A program made the position numbers and the translations under genes. From Ceratopteris richardii (lineage: Eukaryota > Streptophyta > Polypodiopsida > Polypodiales > Pteridaceae), in assembly GCA_020310875.1 (NCBI GenBank), contig MU260054.1, forward strand, positions 186,001-250,000: a stretch of 64,000 nt of DNA, given 5' to 3'. The notes below the pieces were generated by a model. That model did not search any database, was not told the DNA's origin, and worked only from the letters and a program-made list of their open reading frames with translations. Shown piece after piece: positions 19,001 to 30,679 of this stretch (positions within the stretch are counted from its first letter, which is position 1; each line of letters opens with the position of its first letter).

Positions 19001-19620
19001 TTCCCAATTTGTCTCATGGCATGCGATAATAATTGTACAATTATCTTCTGTGGAGCTGTGTATCTGTGCATGCTTGGGAAACAAAAGTGCTGATGCACCA
19101 ATCGTACAACATCTTCTATATCAATTCTGTTTATTTCCAGGAAAGATCTCTTCTTAGGGTCATGACATTCTTCTTTCACACTAGTAATGCCTACTTTATT
19201 CCATCCAAAAGCTCTATTAATTAACTCATGTGTGAATTGGATGGTCTTCCATGTCCCGACTTTATCCAATACTCGTGCTTCTGGTACTGATATTTTTGTT
19301 GCGGCAGGTTGCATGGTATTCATCACCTGTGCACATCTTTGAAAGTCTGGCACATAGATTGGTAACTTGAGGAATGCCTCTATGCCGGCTTGTGTCCATA
19401 CATCCTCAATATGAGGTAGTCCTTGTATGATCGTTTTGAAGTCCTGTGACATAATTGGAAAGTAGTGATCTGTATCCATTATCTTGATGGTTGCCATGAA
19501 GATGAGTTCTGCCACGGGTTGATCATCCCGAAACCAGTGACCTCTTGCTTTGGTAATGAACTCGAGTGGGAAAAACTGGACCTCTTCCACTTGGGTAGCT
19601 TCAGAACTAGTAGATGCCAT
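16045..19620 (-). pseudogene. G2 ORF3: long third reading frame downstream of pol
   Basis: A single frame of about 1,192 codons from ATG 19620-19618 to the stop at 16045-16047, interrupted only by TGA 18940-18942, TAG 18547-18549 and TAA 17290-17292. The N-terminal third looks globular (HWFRDDQPVAEL, FTHELINRAFGW, HQHFCFPSMHRYTAPQ). A Lys/Glu-rich linker follows, then about 250 residues of strong coiled coil, then a globular end (DPIWRRKLLEKNP, FDLSTIPS, MQTFEEAFFTGFFE) and a basic tail. No transmembrane segment is evident. G3 has a recognisable homologue in the same place. The N-terminal pattern faintly recalls the putative plant transposon protein domain of Athila-type elements; this is a guess. 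Its position equals the env-like or extra frames of some plant Ty3/gypsy elements. Function unknown. Confidence 0.85.
16104..16140 (-). other. Second polypurine-tract-like block inside ORF3 of G2
   Basis: The minus strand reads CCTGTCGGGGACGACAGAG, then GGAGGGGGGCAG and TGTTGAGG. This mirrors the true junction 530 bases downstream (pre-tract block, G-rich tract, AGTGTTG). ORF3 reads through it as DDRVQEGGSVEGES. Confidence 0.75.
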
Positions 19621-19912
19621 CTGCACTCAATATAGAGTATGAATTAGTTGCCATATATTATCAGAAATCCTCCTTTATTTGTTTGTCATAAGCGCGATGT
19701 TGCTCCGAGTGAACGGTGTCGTCCCTTCCCCGTGGGTGTGAGAAATGTAATACCTGGATTTTTTTCACATTTTTATGTATTTTTATATTTTCATCTGAAA
19801 AAGAAAACAGAAAAGTTAGTTTATAGCCGAAGCGGTTATTAAATTTTTTGGAGTATTTTCTTAGTATATGTACAAGTGCTCTCCTATTTCCTCGTGAGGA
19901 AAATGTGCTTGA
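19621..19912 (-). other. G2 gap between pol and ORF3, with candidate splice acceptors
   Basis: About 290 bases without a frame. The minus strand has a pyrimidine-rich run ending TTTTCTGTTTTCTTTTTCAG (about 19796-19815), an excellent-looking plant 3' splice site. TTGAGTGCAG lies immediately before the ORF3 ATG. ORF3 is in a different frame from pol, so a spliced or subgenomic RNA would explain its expression. Confidence 0.5.
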
Positions 19913-22900
19913 CTATCCTGAAATAGAAGAAGGATGTGCCGAATGCTTGGCCTTGTAATGTGGCCCTATCATGCATACTTTGGGTATTGACAATCCCACA
20001 TGTGTGCAATTGGAAGTAGTTGGTTGATGCATGCCGTTCATTTTGTCTTTTGGTATCCAAATTTGCTTCATTGTGCTGGGCTTCGTTGTATGTTGCTCAC
20101 GTCCACTGAAAGTGGCTCTTTTCTTCTTGTTGTAGGTCTGCTTTATCTGATTTGTGAATCTCGAAATGGCTCCGATTGCCATTACAGACTCCTTCTTTCT
20201 CCAGTAACTCTTTTGTTGTGGCTGTTTTGCCTGTGGATCACATTGGTTCTTCTTGTTTTGGGGATCATCCTTTTGGTTTGGTTTCTTTGTAGTGCATGAC
20301 TTAGGAATCCAAATTTGCGAACGATCCTGTTGAGCGGCTACTACTTTCTTTGGGATCCATATTGTAGCAATTCGTCGATGACTTCGTTGTTCAGACCAAG
20401 TTGGTTTCTCCTTTGATTGTTTGTTCTGATGTCGGTTGTGCTTCTGTCGTCGAAGATACTCCTCTACTTGATCTTTCTTTATCCACGCTTGGTTAGAGTA
20501 TGGAATAGGGTATATTTTAATGGGTACAAATTTTGAATTACTCAGAGGACTAGTCTCTCTAATGCATGGTGTTTCGGTGAGATTGGTTTCAGCTTGATTG
20601 ACACTCTCAAGACTTGCTAGACTAGAACATGGTGTGCAAGCAGAATTCAATGTGTCCGCACATACAGTACTCGATGAATGTGTTTCTATAGTGCTGATAA
20701 TCATACATTCAGGACTTTGTTCATTAGAATGAACTGTTTGCTCCATGCTCACAGATTTGATTGGTCGTTCGTCTAGCAGACTGAATACTTCACGATGTCC
20801 TATCCTGGCTGAGATGTATCCTAACGCCAATTGAATGGTCACCTCGTATTCGTAAATCCAGTCTTGACCTAACACTACCTCTTCAAGTAAATCTTGGTCA
20901 TGACACACTAACAGCTTTTGTTCCATAGTGTTGTTGCCAAGATGCAACGGTAAGGTGATCTCACCTATGCATTGAGTAATCGTTCCTCCTATTCCTATCA
21001 ATTGGGCCATCGATGGGCGTACTGCCTCCTTGAGTTTTTGGGTCAAAGAAAGCTTGATGCAGCTTACAGCGGCTCCTGTATCAATGAGAGCATTCACTAA
21101 GTGGTACTCCGTTTTTCCTGCTCCCAAATTTAAATATGGCTGTGTTCTCTGTGATCCTAGGTTTTGAGTGGTTCTAAAATTAGCCATTGGGATGAGTTCT
21201 TCTCCTAGCCGATATCTCTCATCTCGCTCTCTCATCCACTCTTTCCGTTTCTTTATTCTTTCCAATGCTTCCTGTCTCGCTTCCTCTCGTATTCTTTCCT
21301 CTTCTATGCGTCTATTCTTACCTTTGATCAATCGAGACATAGTTTCTTCGGTTAATGGTTCTAGATATTTCTTCACTCGACACCCACTGATGTAGTTTGG
21401 TAACACGTCTCCATCTAAGGTTGCTAAGCTAATGGCTCCACTTGTAGATATGCGATTAATGATTAATGGACCATATCCTCTCTTTTGCAACTTCTTAGCG
21501 TGTTGTTTCAAGGTGTATACCAAAACTAAATCTCCTTCCTTCAAATTTTTGTCCTTGATATGCGCATCAAAATAGGCTTTCTGTGGTCGTTTAGCAGCAT
21601 AAATACCCGCTACTGCTTGTAACCTAGTTTCATGAAGCTTTTCTATTTGGTCCAACTGAGCTGATAGTTCATGTCCCGTCCACTCGTAAGTAGTTGCTAC
21701 TCTTAGAGTGGGAATCAAGAAATCAATTGGCAAAATAGCATTTTGTCCATACACTAAGTTAAAAGGAGTAGTGCCTATTGCGGTTTTATAGGCTACTCGA
21801 AATGCCCATAACGCATGATGTAACTGCTTATCCCAATCTGATCTACCATTGTTAACGATTTTGGTGAGAACAGTACACAAGATTTTATTTGAACTTTCTG
21901 CTTGTCTATTTGCTTGTGGGTGATAAGGGGCTGATTTCTTATGAATTACTAAGAATTCATTCAATAAGGCTTCTATCACTTCATTAACAAAGTGCGTACC
22001 TCTATCACTCACAATTTCTATAGGTAGTCCAAATCTAGTGAAAACGTTCTCGAAGAGAAACTTGGCTGTGGTTCTTGCGTCATTTTTCTTTGTTGCTTTT
22101 GCTTCAACCCATTTGGTCAGGTAATCTGTGGCTACAATTATATATTCAGCATGGGAACCTTTCGCTGGTGGGCTAATAGGTCCTATGAAGTCTATTCCCC
22201 ATTTTGTGAAAGCTCTAGCACTCATCATGGGCCTAAGTGGCATCTCATCTCTTCTAATTGGATATTTCGTTCGTTGACAAGTATCACACCGTTGCACATA
22301 TGTTACGGCATCTTGGTGTAGAGTTGGCCACCACATTCCAGCAAAGAGGATCATTTTTGCTGTTTTGTCTGCAGAGAAGTGTCCTCCTGCAGCTCCTGTA
22401 TGAGCCATCTCTAAAACAGAAAGATATTCATTTTCATGAATGCACATTCGTAATTGGTTATCTTTCCCTCGTTTAAAGAGTTGTTTTCCTATGATGGCAT
22501 AATCCTTACTTTGTTCTTCAAGCGCACGTTTCCTTACTAAAGTAGCTCCGTCAGGGTATTCTCGAGTTTTCAAGAACTTTACTAGAGGTATGCTCCATCT
22601 TGGTGCTATTGTAGAATAGCATAACGTAGAGTTCTCATCTGGGATTTGTTCTTGACAGGTTTGACAGGTTGACACATAGTTATGCGCATCTCTTTGCATG
22701 GTTGGCCAATATATGCCAAATCTCTTGAGTGTTTGCCACGTTCCATTTGCGTTCAAATGAGTTTTCCATTGGTTTATGTGTGCTTTCTGAAGCCACATTC
22801 CTTGTTCCTCTTCTTCCACGCATCTCATCAACAATCCACTTGAATCCTGGTGATACAAACTTCCCGCAATGATGTGAAGGTTTTTAGTCTTCCAGATGTC

Positions 22901-23957
22901 TTGCGTTCGGTTTGGTGTGATCCCATCTTTAGGTCCATGTGTAAGTATAGGGATCAACTTTTCTGCCCATTGAGGACATACTTCCAGGTTAAAAAGATAA
23001 GTATCTGGCAGATCATCTGGTACTCCTGAGGGTGGTTCTCCATGGGTCATTCGAGATAAGTGGTCTGCTCTTATGTGGGTGTTTCCTTTCTTGACTATTA
23101 CCTCAAAATCAAATTCCATTAGCAATAAAAACCATCGTACTAGTCGTCCTGTATTACAAGGCTTGTTGACTAGGTACAATAGGGCTTGATGATCAATGAA
23201 GAATTTGAATTTGTTTGCCAGTAGGTAATGTCTGAACTTTTTGACTGCGTATACCATCCCTAGGCCTTCTCTCTCCGTGGTAGTATAATTTCGTTCCGCT
23301 TGATTTAACTGTCTACTAGCATAGGCTATAGGGTGGTCTAATTTTCCTGTGTCAGCTGGTTGAGCTAAGATGCAGCCAATGGCAAACTTGGAAGCATCCA
23401 CATGAATGTGAAACGGTTTATTCCAGTTAGGGACTCGAAGGATGGGAGCTGAACTCAATCGATTCTTTAACTCATTAAAAGCTTTTTCGCATTCTTCGGT
23501 CCATTTAAACAGAGTCAATAATGCATAAAGAGGTCTAGCAATTATGGCGTACATATGTATGAATCTTCGATAGTATCCACAATGTCCCATAAATGCTTGA
23601 ACTTCTTTAGCAGTCTTCGGTCTTGGTAAATTTAAGATTACTTTAATTTTGTCTTCATCCGTTGAAATCCCGTTCTTAGAGACAATATGTCCTAAGATTT
23701 TTCCTTGTCTAACCATGAAGACGCATTTTTCAGGATTGAGGCATACTCGATATTGTCGACATTTAGCAAAAAATTTTTCTAGTTCGGGGATATGCTCTGA
23801 TCGTATAGCTGAATATGTACAAAGATCATCCACGTATACCTCCATACTTTTTCTCAGAAATTCCTTGAACACATGACACATCAATCTTTGGAAGGTAGCT
23901 GGGGCATTTGTTAAACCAAAAGGCATGACTCTAAAGGCGCATACTCCCCATTCAGTT
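19913..23957 (-). pseudogene. pol: G2 pol, main part: RT (from mid-domain) to WIPK tail
   Basis: This continues the upstream frame after a one-base deletion near 23957/23958, just before the RVMPFGLTNAP word of RT. RT YVDDL is near 23825-23840. RNase H follows (HVDASKFAIGC). The first H2C2 module is near 22650-22900 (AHINQWKTH, CQTC) and the second near 22270-22480 (HTGAAGGH, CDTC). The integrase core has WGIDFIGP near 22180-22203, SDRGTHF near 22000 and QAESSN near 21893. A GPF/Y-like region follows. The second protease-like domain has IDTGAAV near 21065-21090 and VLGQDWIYE near 20855-20880. The tail has IWIPK words, for example near 20345 and 20295. It ends GPHYKAKHSAHPSSISG. The domain order equals G1. 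Confidence 0.92.
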
Positions 23958-26900
23958 CAAATGTTGTCTTATGTTGGTCCTCAGGAGCAATGGCTACCTG
24001 ATTATACCCTGAAAAGCCATCCAAAAAGCTATATACCTCCTTCCCTGCTACCCTTTCCAAGAGATGATCCGTAATTGGTAAGGGATAACTATCCCTTATG
24101 GTTGCGGCGTTCACTTTCTTCAAATTGATGCACACCCTTAACTTTCCATTCTTTTTTGGTACAACCACCAAGGGTGACACCCATTCCGTGTGCTCAATCT
24201 CATAGATGAATCCAGCATCTAGTAGCTTGTCTATTTCCTCTTTTATCTTGGCTGAATACACATCATTGTAAGTGTATGGTCTTTGTTTAGAAGGTTTGGC
24301 TTCGGATGTCATGGGGATTCTATGCACACATATAGAAGGGTCTACTCCTTTCAAGTCCTTATAAGTCCAAGCAAAGACATCCCGATATTCTCTTATGAGA
24401 CGAATTAACTCTTGCTCTTCTTCTAATGAGACATCCTGTCCTATGAAGGTACATCGTTCCTCTCCTCCTTCCATAGTTACAACTATCTTTTTGGTTTGCT
24501 CCTTATTGTCATATGCTATTCCAGGCTGTGCTTCTCTTTTCGGCATTTGAATAGCAATTTTTCTCTCCTCCACTTCATATTTTTTAAAATGAGCTGGTAC
24601 CTCAAATTGGTCTTGGGGTTTGTTTTCTTCATCTTTTGATTCCTTTTCAACTTCTAATTCCCCTTTCTGTGTGAAGTCCTGGTGTTTCTCATTAGCAGTG
24701 ATATTTATGTTGGTGGTACTATTCCCTAGATCCATGGGTTCGGGCTCCATCTCAATGCTCTCGTAGTCCTCCTTCCAGTCTTTCTCGATCACTTCTCCTT
24801 CTTCAGCCTCCTGAAGGACTACCATATACAGGCTAACATCATAACCCTCCTCATCGATACATTCGTTCATGGTCACTACTTCTTCGTTTACACAGACGTC
24901 GAGGGTCGCTAAAATTTCCATCCAACCGTGAGGTTCAAATTCTTCATCCGGAAATACTTGTGGCATGTAAGCTGGATCTTGTACAGACCTCGCTATTCCT
25001 TGCTTTTGCTGCCATCCTTTTCTTCTCTCCTCTTCCTTCTTTGCAGCTTGACATATCCACAGATGAGTGTCCTCGTTCATCCAGGATTGATCACTAGAAC
25101 CTGCACTATGAATCAATTGATCGTCTTCCTCTTTATGGATTTGATTCCATTGTAGAGGTGGAACATCTTGATAAGTGTACGTATGTAGGTTTATTCTAGT
25201 GGTGGTTCCTGCGTGTTGTAGGTAAACCGCGTCTTTCCCCCAATCTTGTATGACCTTTAGCTGTCTCATGAAAGGCCTTCCCAGGATCATTTCATAATTG
25301 CTTGGCCTTTCGAAGTGACATATTGCTAAAGTGTGTTCGAATTCCACTCCACACGTAGTGAAGACCACTCGTTCCAACAAACCTAAGGGTCTTTCCGTAT
25401 GTCCATCTGCCATTTGTATTTTCATGCGTGTTGGTCTTAATGCTGGTTTTCCCCATTTCTCCCAGATTTCTTTGGTAGCAATACCAACACCAGCTCCTGA
25501 ATCTAGTATGGCTTTCGTAGTGTAACCTCTATAAGTAATTGGAAGGCAGGTATTTCCTTCATCTCCCTCACTAAAGTCTCCTACTTTATCCACTGGAATT
25601 CTCACTGTGTTTACTTCGTCGGCTATCTTTTTCTTTTCCTCCTTGACTTCCCATTGATTGATTAATTTCTCTTTTAAATGTGGTTTTACCTTTAACAGTT
25701 CTTCAAATGTTAGGGTACATGGGATTTTTACCTCTCTAAGGCGTTGTATGATCTCAGACGTTTGGACTGATGGATTCGTTTCTCGTTTCCTCATTGAGGG
25801 AATGCGATACAATTCTGAATTGTGCTCGTACTCCCCAGTGTAGTTGGGCAGTTCCTTTACATCTTCCGTTCCTTGGTCACTTGCATCCATTGCAAAAATT
25901 TCCTCGGAATTTAGTTCAGGTATTGATCCTTCTATTTCATTTTCTACTTCTAATTCTTCGAAGGGCGGTTCCATTCCTTCCACCTTCTTCCATTTGTCCT
26001 CTTGAACTCGTGCCCATAGATCCTTAGTCCAATCTCCTTCTACCTCCGGAACTATGGATCCTTCCTTTCTCTCAACACCACGTTCGTCATTCTGTGGTCT
26101 ATTTACTTCGGGTTTTTCATGAGTGTTTACACACTCTTGGAATTCTCCTTTCGAAATTCGGGTATTGGGTAAAGGCGATGCAGGTTTTTCTAAGGTTTGT
26201 TGTGCAACTTCTATCAATTTCTTGCAGATTTCTAGTCTTTCTTTTTCTAAGTCGCCTCTTGGATATTCTCTCTCGTGTTGCTCTATGGTAGGTCCTGCTC
26301 TTATTCGTGCCTTATATGCCTGAATCCACATGGCTAATTCTTCAGGCATAGGATCTGCTAACACTGATCCTACCTCTTCTTTTTTGTATTGTTCATTTTT
26401 AATTTCTTCCTTCTTTCTCTGTTCCTCTTTTGACTTTTGTTCGTTCCTTTCATTTTCCTTTTTCTGCCGTAATTTCTTTTCTTTTAACCTCTCTCTTCGG
26501 TGCTTCCATCTCTGGGACCTTTTACTTGCAATACTTTTCTCCGGTTCTTCTGAGTCTTCAACTCTTTGAGGGATGGGTGTGTCCCTTTCCTGGTCGCTTT
26601 GATTGTTCTCCTCCGTTTTATCAGGGGTCTCTCTGGCCTTGGCTCTCGTTATTGCTTTCAATGGTACTGTGTACTCTTTATCACTCCCTGATGATTCAAT
26701 TATTTCTATTACGTTGATTTGTACATTTGATGTAACCTTGTTGGGATTCTTGGGGCAGTCTCTGAAAAGATGTTCCTTACCACAATCACTACAGTAGCCT
26801 TCCCAGACTCGTTGTGGTGGGGGTGGGTTTGGCAATGTGCATTCTCTTATATAATGATCACCTCCACACCTATAACATGGTCCTCTGGGTACAGGCGGTC

Positions 26901-27375
26901 TGTTTATGGGTCGGGGTGGTATGGTTGCTCTAGGAGCTGTGTACATTAATGATACATAGTCCTGCTCATATCCGTATGAACTATCTGGTACTTCCATGCC
27001 ATAGGCATATGGTTCGTACAATTGTCCATATTCCATCGTTGAACTTTCATAATTAGGGTATGTTCCTTGACTAGGATCATAAAATGAGTCATATGGTTCA
27101 TTACTAGTCAAAGGTGTGGCTGGCACTATAGCCCTCTCTAGATTTTCTTCCGGTTGGGCAATCTTGACTGGGACAACGTTCTGAGGATGGGGCGGTTGTT
27201 GTCCTAGTACTGGCTGTGGTTGTGTGTATCCCTGATAAGCATATGGTCGCGGTGCTGGTGCCTGCGGCTGATAAGGAGGATACCTAAAAGCTTCACCTCC
27301 CTGATGATTCTGAGGGTATCCGTACGGTCTCATGTATTGCTGTGCAGGTCTTGCTTGCCTATTGTAGGGACAATT
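23911..27375 (-). pseudogene. G2 gag C-terminal part, first protease and start of RT
   Basis: In phase with the gag frame upstream (TAA 27378-27376 between them). It has a Pro/Gln/Tyr-rich stretch and two zinc knuckles, CYRCGGDHYIREC (26840-26878) and CSDCGKEHLFRDC (26757-26795), both CX2CX3HX4C. A Lys/Glu-rich helical region leads to GSVLADPMPE, shared with G1 and G3. PR1 has LDSGAG near 25490-25507 and ILGRPFM. An acidic linker follows, then the RT N-terminus (VVPKKNGKLRVCINLKKVNA and IRDSYPLPIT). The frame leaves the family alignment at HKTTF, where one base is missing; the last 13 residues in this frame are out of frame. Confidence 0.92.
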
Positions 27376-29241
27376 TTATGTGCTATGATTTGTGTATTTT
27401 TGTTCCACACTGCAATACTGTAGAGGTCCTGGGACAGTGGGTCTATTATAACCATAAGCTGGCGGTGGGACTACTCCCCTAGTACACAAGTGAGAAGGAT
27501 GATCACCTCCGCAATGCATACACCTTCTGAGCATGGGTACTCTCATTGGGTTATTAGGGTAGTTCCTCTGTCCTTGAACATTCAACTTTTTCGCTAACAA
27601 TTCGGCTATTTCCTCTACATTATTTTTAGGAATTGATGAGTTACTGGCCAAATCTTCACTTTTCAAGCTTCCTTGTGGTATTTTCAGATCCTCAGCTAAG
27701 TTATCTTCTAAATCTATGCATTCCTTCATGCATTCTTGCAAGGTCTGAACCCTTTTTACATACACCAATGATCTCAAGGATCCGTTCAATAACCCTTCCA
27801 AAAATAATGACACCATTTTATTCTGTGTCGGCCTCTCTTCCACTGGGCATCTGTCTACATATTGCTTGAATCTTCTGGCAGCCAATCTCATTGACTCGGT
27901 AGGGACTTGTTTGAAGCTATGGATTAATGATGAGGAATTGTTTTTAATTCCTGATTTAGTAAATTCCTCAATCATTTCTTGGTATACTTGCTCCATGTTC
28001 TGAAAGGTATTAGGATCCAATGGTTGAAACCATGCCAAAGCTGTGTCTGACAGTGTAAGACCAAAGGACTCATATTGAATCAAAAATTCTTCCACCTGTT
28101 CGGCTCTGATTACTTGTTTAAATTCCGCTATGTGGTTGTAAGGTTCACTAGAGCCATCATAGTGATTTCTCATACATTTGGCAACTTGGATTGGCCTCAG
28201 TCGTCTTCCTGCTTCGGGTTGTCTCGGCATCACTGGGAAAATAGGTCTTCCTATAGGTATGCCTGGTCCTCTTACTACCGGCGGTCTGACTAGAGCATGA
28301 ACTCCATGTCTGGGGTCAATAGTTGGTTGAGGTCGGTAGTTAGGGTTGTTTACAGGTATTGCAAATTGTACAGGAGGTCTGAAGGGGATTTGAGTTTGTT
28401 GGGTCTGTTGTGTTTGTTGAGTTTGGCCTGACTGTTGGTATGAGTCATTATGGGAAGTTCCCAGTGGGTTCCTTGATGTAGTGGCTTGGTCTCTAGGTGG
28501 GAACACTGGGATGTTTTGATATTTCAATTCCGCTCTTTCCACTTCTGTTATGGGCCAATATCTTCTCTGATTTTTATCCAGATATGTGATAATGGTGGAA
28601 AAATCAGGATCCTGCAACTCATAAATGGTGACGGGATTAGGAGCAGCTTCCCAAATTGAGGAATGTGCTCTAAGGAGATGTTCCATCCCATTGATCAAAT
28701 ATACATCCATTAAGGTGTCATCTTGGGGAATTAGATCTCCTCTCCATATCCTTGCAACTGTAGATCTTCCTCTAGGCGTGGTTACTTGCTCTTCATTCCC
28801 TCCTCCATTTAAGTTTGAAGCATTATTTTCTTCACCAATTTCGTTAATGTTCTCTGGGTGTTCTGTGACAACATATTGGATATCTCTTTTGTCCATGTAC
28901 AGTCCTCCTACGTACTTGACTGCTGGTCTAGGCACTATGTAAGCCTCTGATGCTTTCTTTAACCTGGCCACAGATCTGTTTAGACCATCCAGATAAATGG
29001 GGATCTCATGGTGGTTGGTGTTCACATACTCCAAAGAGGTTCTGTACTCTCCCTCAATGATTGACATCATGCCAATCATGGGTACCGTGTTTTGCATATC
29101 CTCTGAAGCCATGGGAACTTCTTCTTCTGACTCGCTGGAGGTCTCGAAATAATGTGAACGGTTACTCGGTTCTGCTACACTCCCTACAGAAGAAATTACA
29201 CTTCTTCGGCTTCCTAGGGTTCTTCCTGATCTCAGGTTCAT
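27376..29241 (-). pseudogene. gag: G2 gag, N-terminal part
   Basis: 621 codons from ATG 29241. It opens with MNLRSGRTLGSRRS, followed by an acidic region and a low-complexity QTQQTQQTQ stretch. The capsid-like block has ALAWFQPLDPNTF and FKQYVDRCPVEERPTQ, the pattern of plant retrotransposon gag. The first knuckle, CMHCGGDHPSHLC (27484-27522), has CX2CX3HX4C spacing. It ends with TAA at 27378-27376, inside a sequence (TNHST then NCPYN) that G3 reads as TNHTAQDCPYN. The stop is thus probably a Gln codon changed by C to T. Upstream of the ATG only the CGATAC-rich leader is found. Confidence 0.9.
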
Positions 29242-30655
29242 CCACTTCTAAACTCTGCTCAGTCTTTGCTGCCCTTGGGCCTTTGGTTCTCTTCACTACA
29301 GGTCAAGAATTTACAGGAGCATTTTTCAGAACACGATACTTGTCTCTCAAAACTCCACGATACATGATCTCTGTGTTCAGGCGATACCCGACACTTGGGT
29401 CAAAACGATACACGATATTTCAATCCCGATGATATTCGATACTTGGAATAGGCGATACTCGATATGTCAGAAGTATCACGATCTTTGATCTAAGCGATCT
29501 CTGGGCCAAACGATACTTGACTAGAAACGATACACGATACTTAACTCAAACGATACACGATCTCAAAATTGGAACGATCGACAATACACGATATTTGGTA
29601 AGTATCGCGATCTCTGAGTAGTGATACACGATACTTGACCCAAACGATACGTGACCAACGATCGCCGATACTTGAACGAAACGATACGCGATCTTTGGCA
29701 AGTATCGCGATCTCTGAGAAACGATACACGATACTTAACTCAAACGATACACGATCTTTCTCCAAACGATCGCTGGCACAACGATACACGATACTTATCA
29801 GGTATCGCGATCTTTGACCAAACGATACTTCTCAAGTATCGCGACCGGCACGAAACGATACACGATCTACGATATACGATCAACGATCGCTGAAAAAACG
29901 ATCTCTGACGAAGTATCGCGACCGGTATGAAACGATACGCGATCGACGGGAATTATCGCGATACTCGACCATAGGAGATCACGATACTTGTGAAGTATCG
30001 CGATACTCGACCGCAGGAGTAAAACGATACTTGACCCTTAGACAAGTTTTGAAAAATGCTTTTTGAGTTTTGATTTTGACCCCTTGATCTCCTAGCTCCT
30101 CTCTCCTCTCCTCACTCTCTATATCCAACAAAACACACCTTTTACCCCTTGAAAGCTCTAAACGATACCTGGCGCAGATCGTTTTACACTGATTTGGAAT
30201 TATTTGAGTGGTCAAAAAGATTTAGCTACTGAGTGGCTCACCTTTGATGCCCTTTCTCACTCTTCTAGCACCATTTTCTTGCTTAAAGACGCTCCACAAG
30301 CTCAGCCACGATACTCGGCAACTCACGATACTCGACGCTCACTCCCACGATACTTGCTCAGAAACACAAGTAACTTGCAAAATGAATTTTTTTGGCTTTT
30401 ATAGTTGGTATTTTCTTTTTTCTGAAAATGAAAAAAAAAACAAGATAAAAGGTGAAAGCTCCTCAAATCTACTCCCTCACTCTTCCTACTCTTCTCCTAC
30501 TACTCCTAAACCTAAACTTATCACACACACCTCGGGGATGTGAAGTAACAAGTGTTGAAGTGACTAACTACTTGCCAAAGGACAATTTCACCTCTACAAG
30601 TACGATTCGATCACACTCGATCTATGACCATCACGAAGGCACCTTGGTTGAGTGT
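29242..30655 (-). other. G2 leader between primer site and gag
   Basis: About 1.4 kb of 5' untranslated leader. From about 29330 to 30020 it is dominated by short irregular repeats of CGATAC, ACACGATACTT and TATCGCGAT. Scattered copies persist to about 30360. The remainder is A/T-rich. No protein frame is conserved. Confidence 0.8.
29330..30020. repeat. CGATAC / TATCGCGAT irregular repeat array
   Basis: Dozens of CGATAC, GATACACGAT and self-complementary ATCGCGAT words occur at irregular spacing of roughly 10-25 bases. The words are near-palindromic, so either strand shows them. Not a CRISPR: there is no fixed repeat length and no unique spacers of constant size. Confidence 0.9.
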
Positions 30656-30673
30656 TCCCCGGCAACGGCGCCA
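30656..30673 (-). promoter_or_regulatory. G2 primer binding site (tRNA-Asp type)
   Basis: The minus strand reads TGGCGCCGTTGCCGGGGA six bases after the 5' LTR. From memory this is the site used by Athila/Tat plant elements and complements the 3' end of tRNA-Asp. Confidence 0.88.
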
Positions 30674-30679
30674 AAAACG

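Noticed and set aside
29330-30020. CGATAC-rich array as a CRISPR
   Set aside because: No constant repeat length or uniform unique spacers, and the context is a plant retrotransposon leader.
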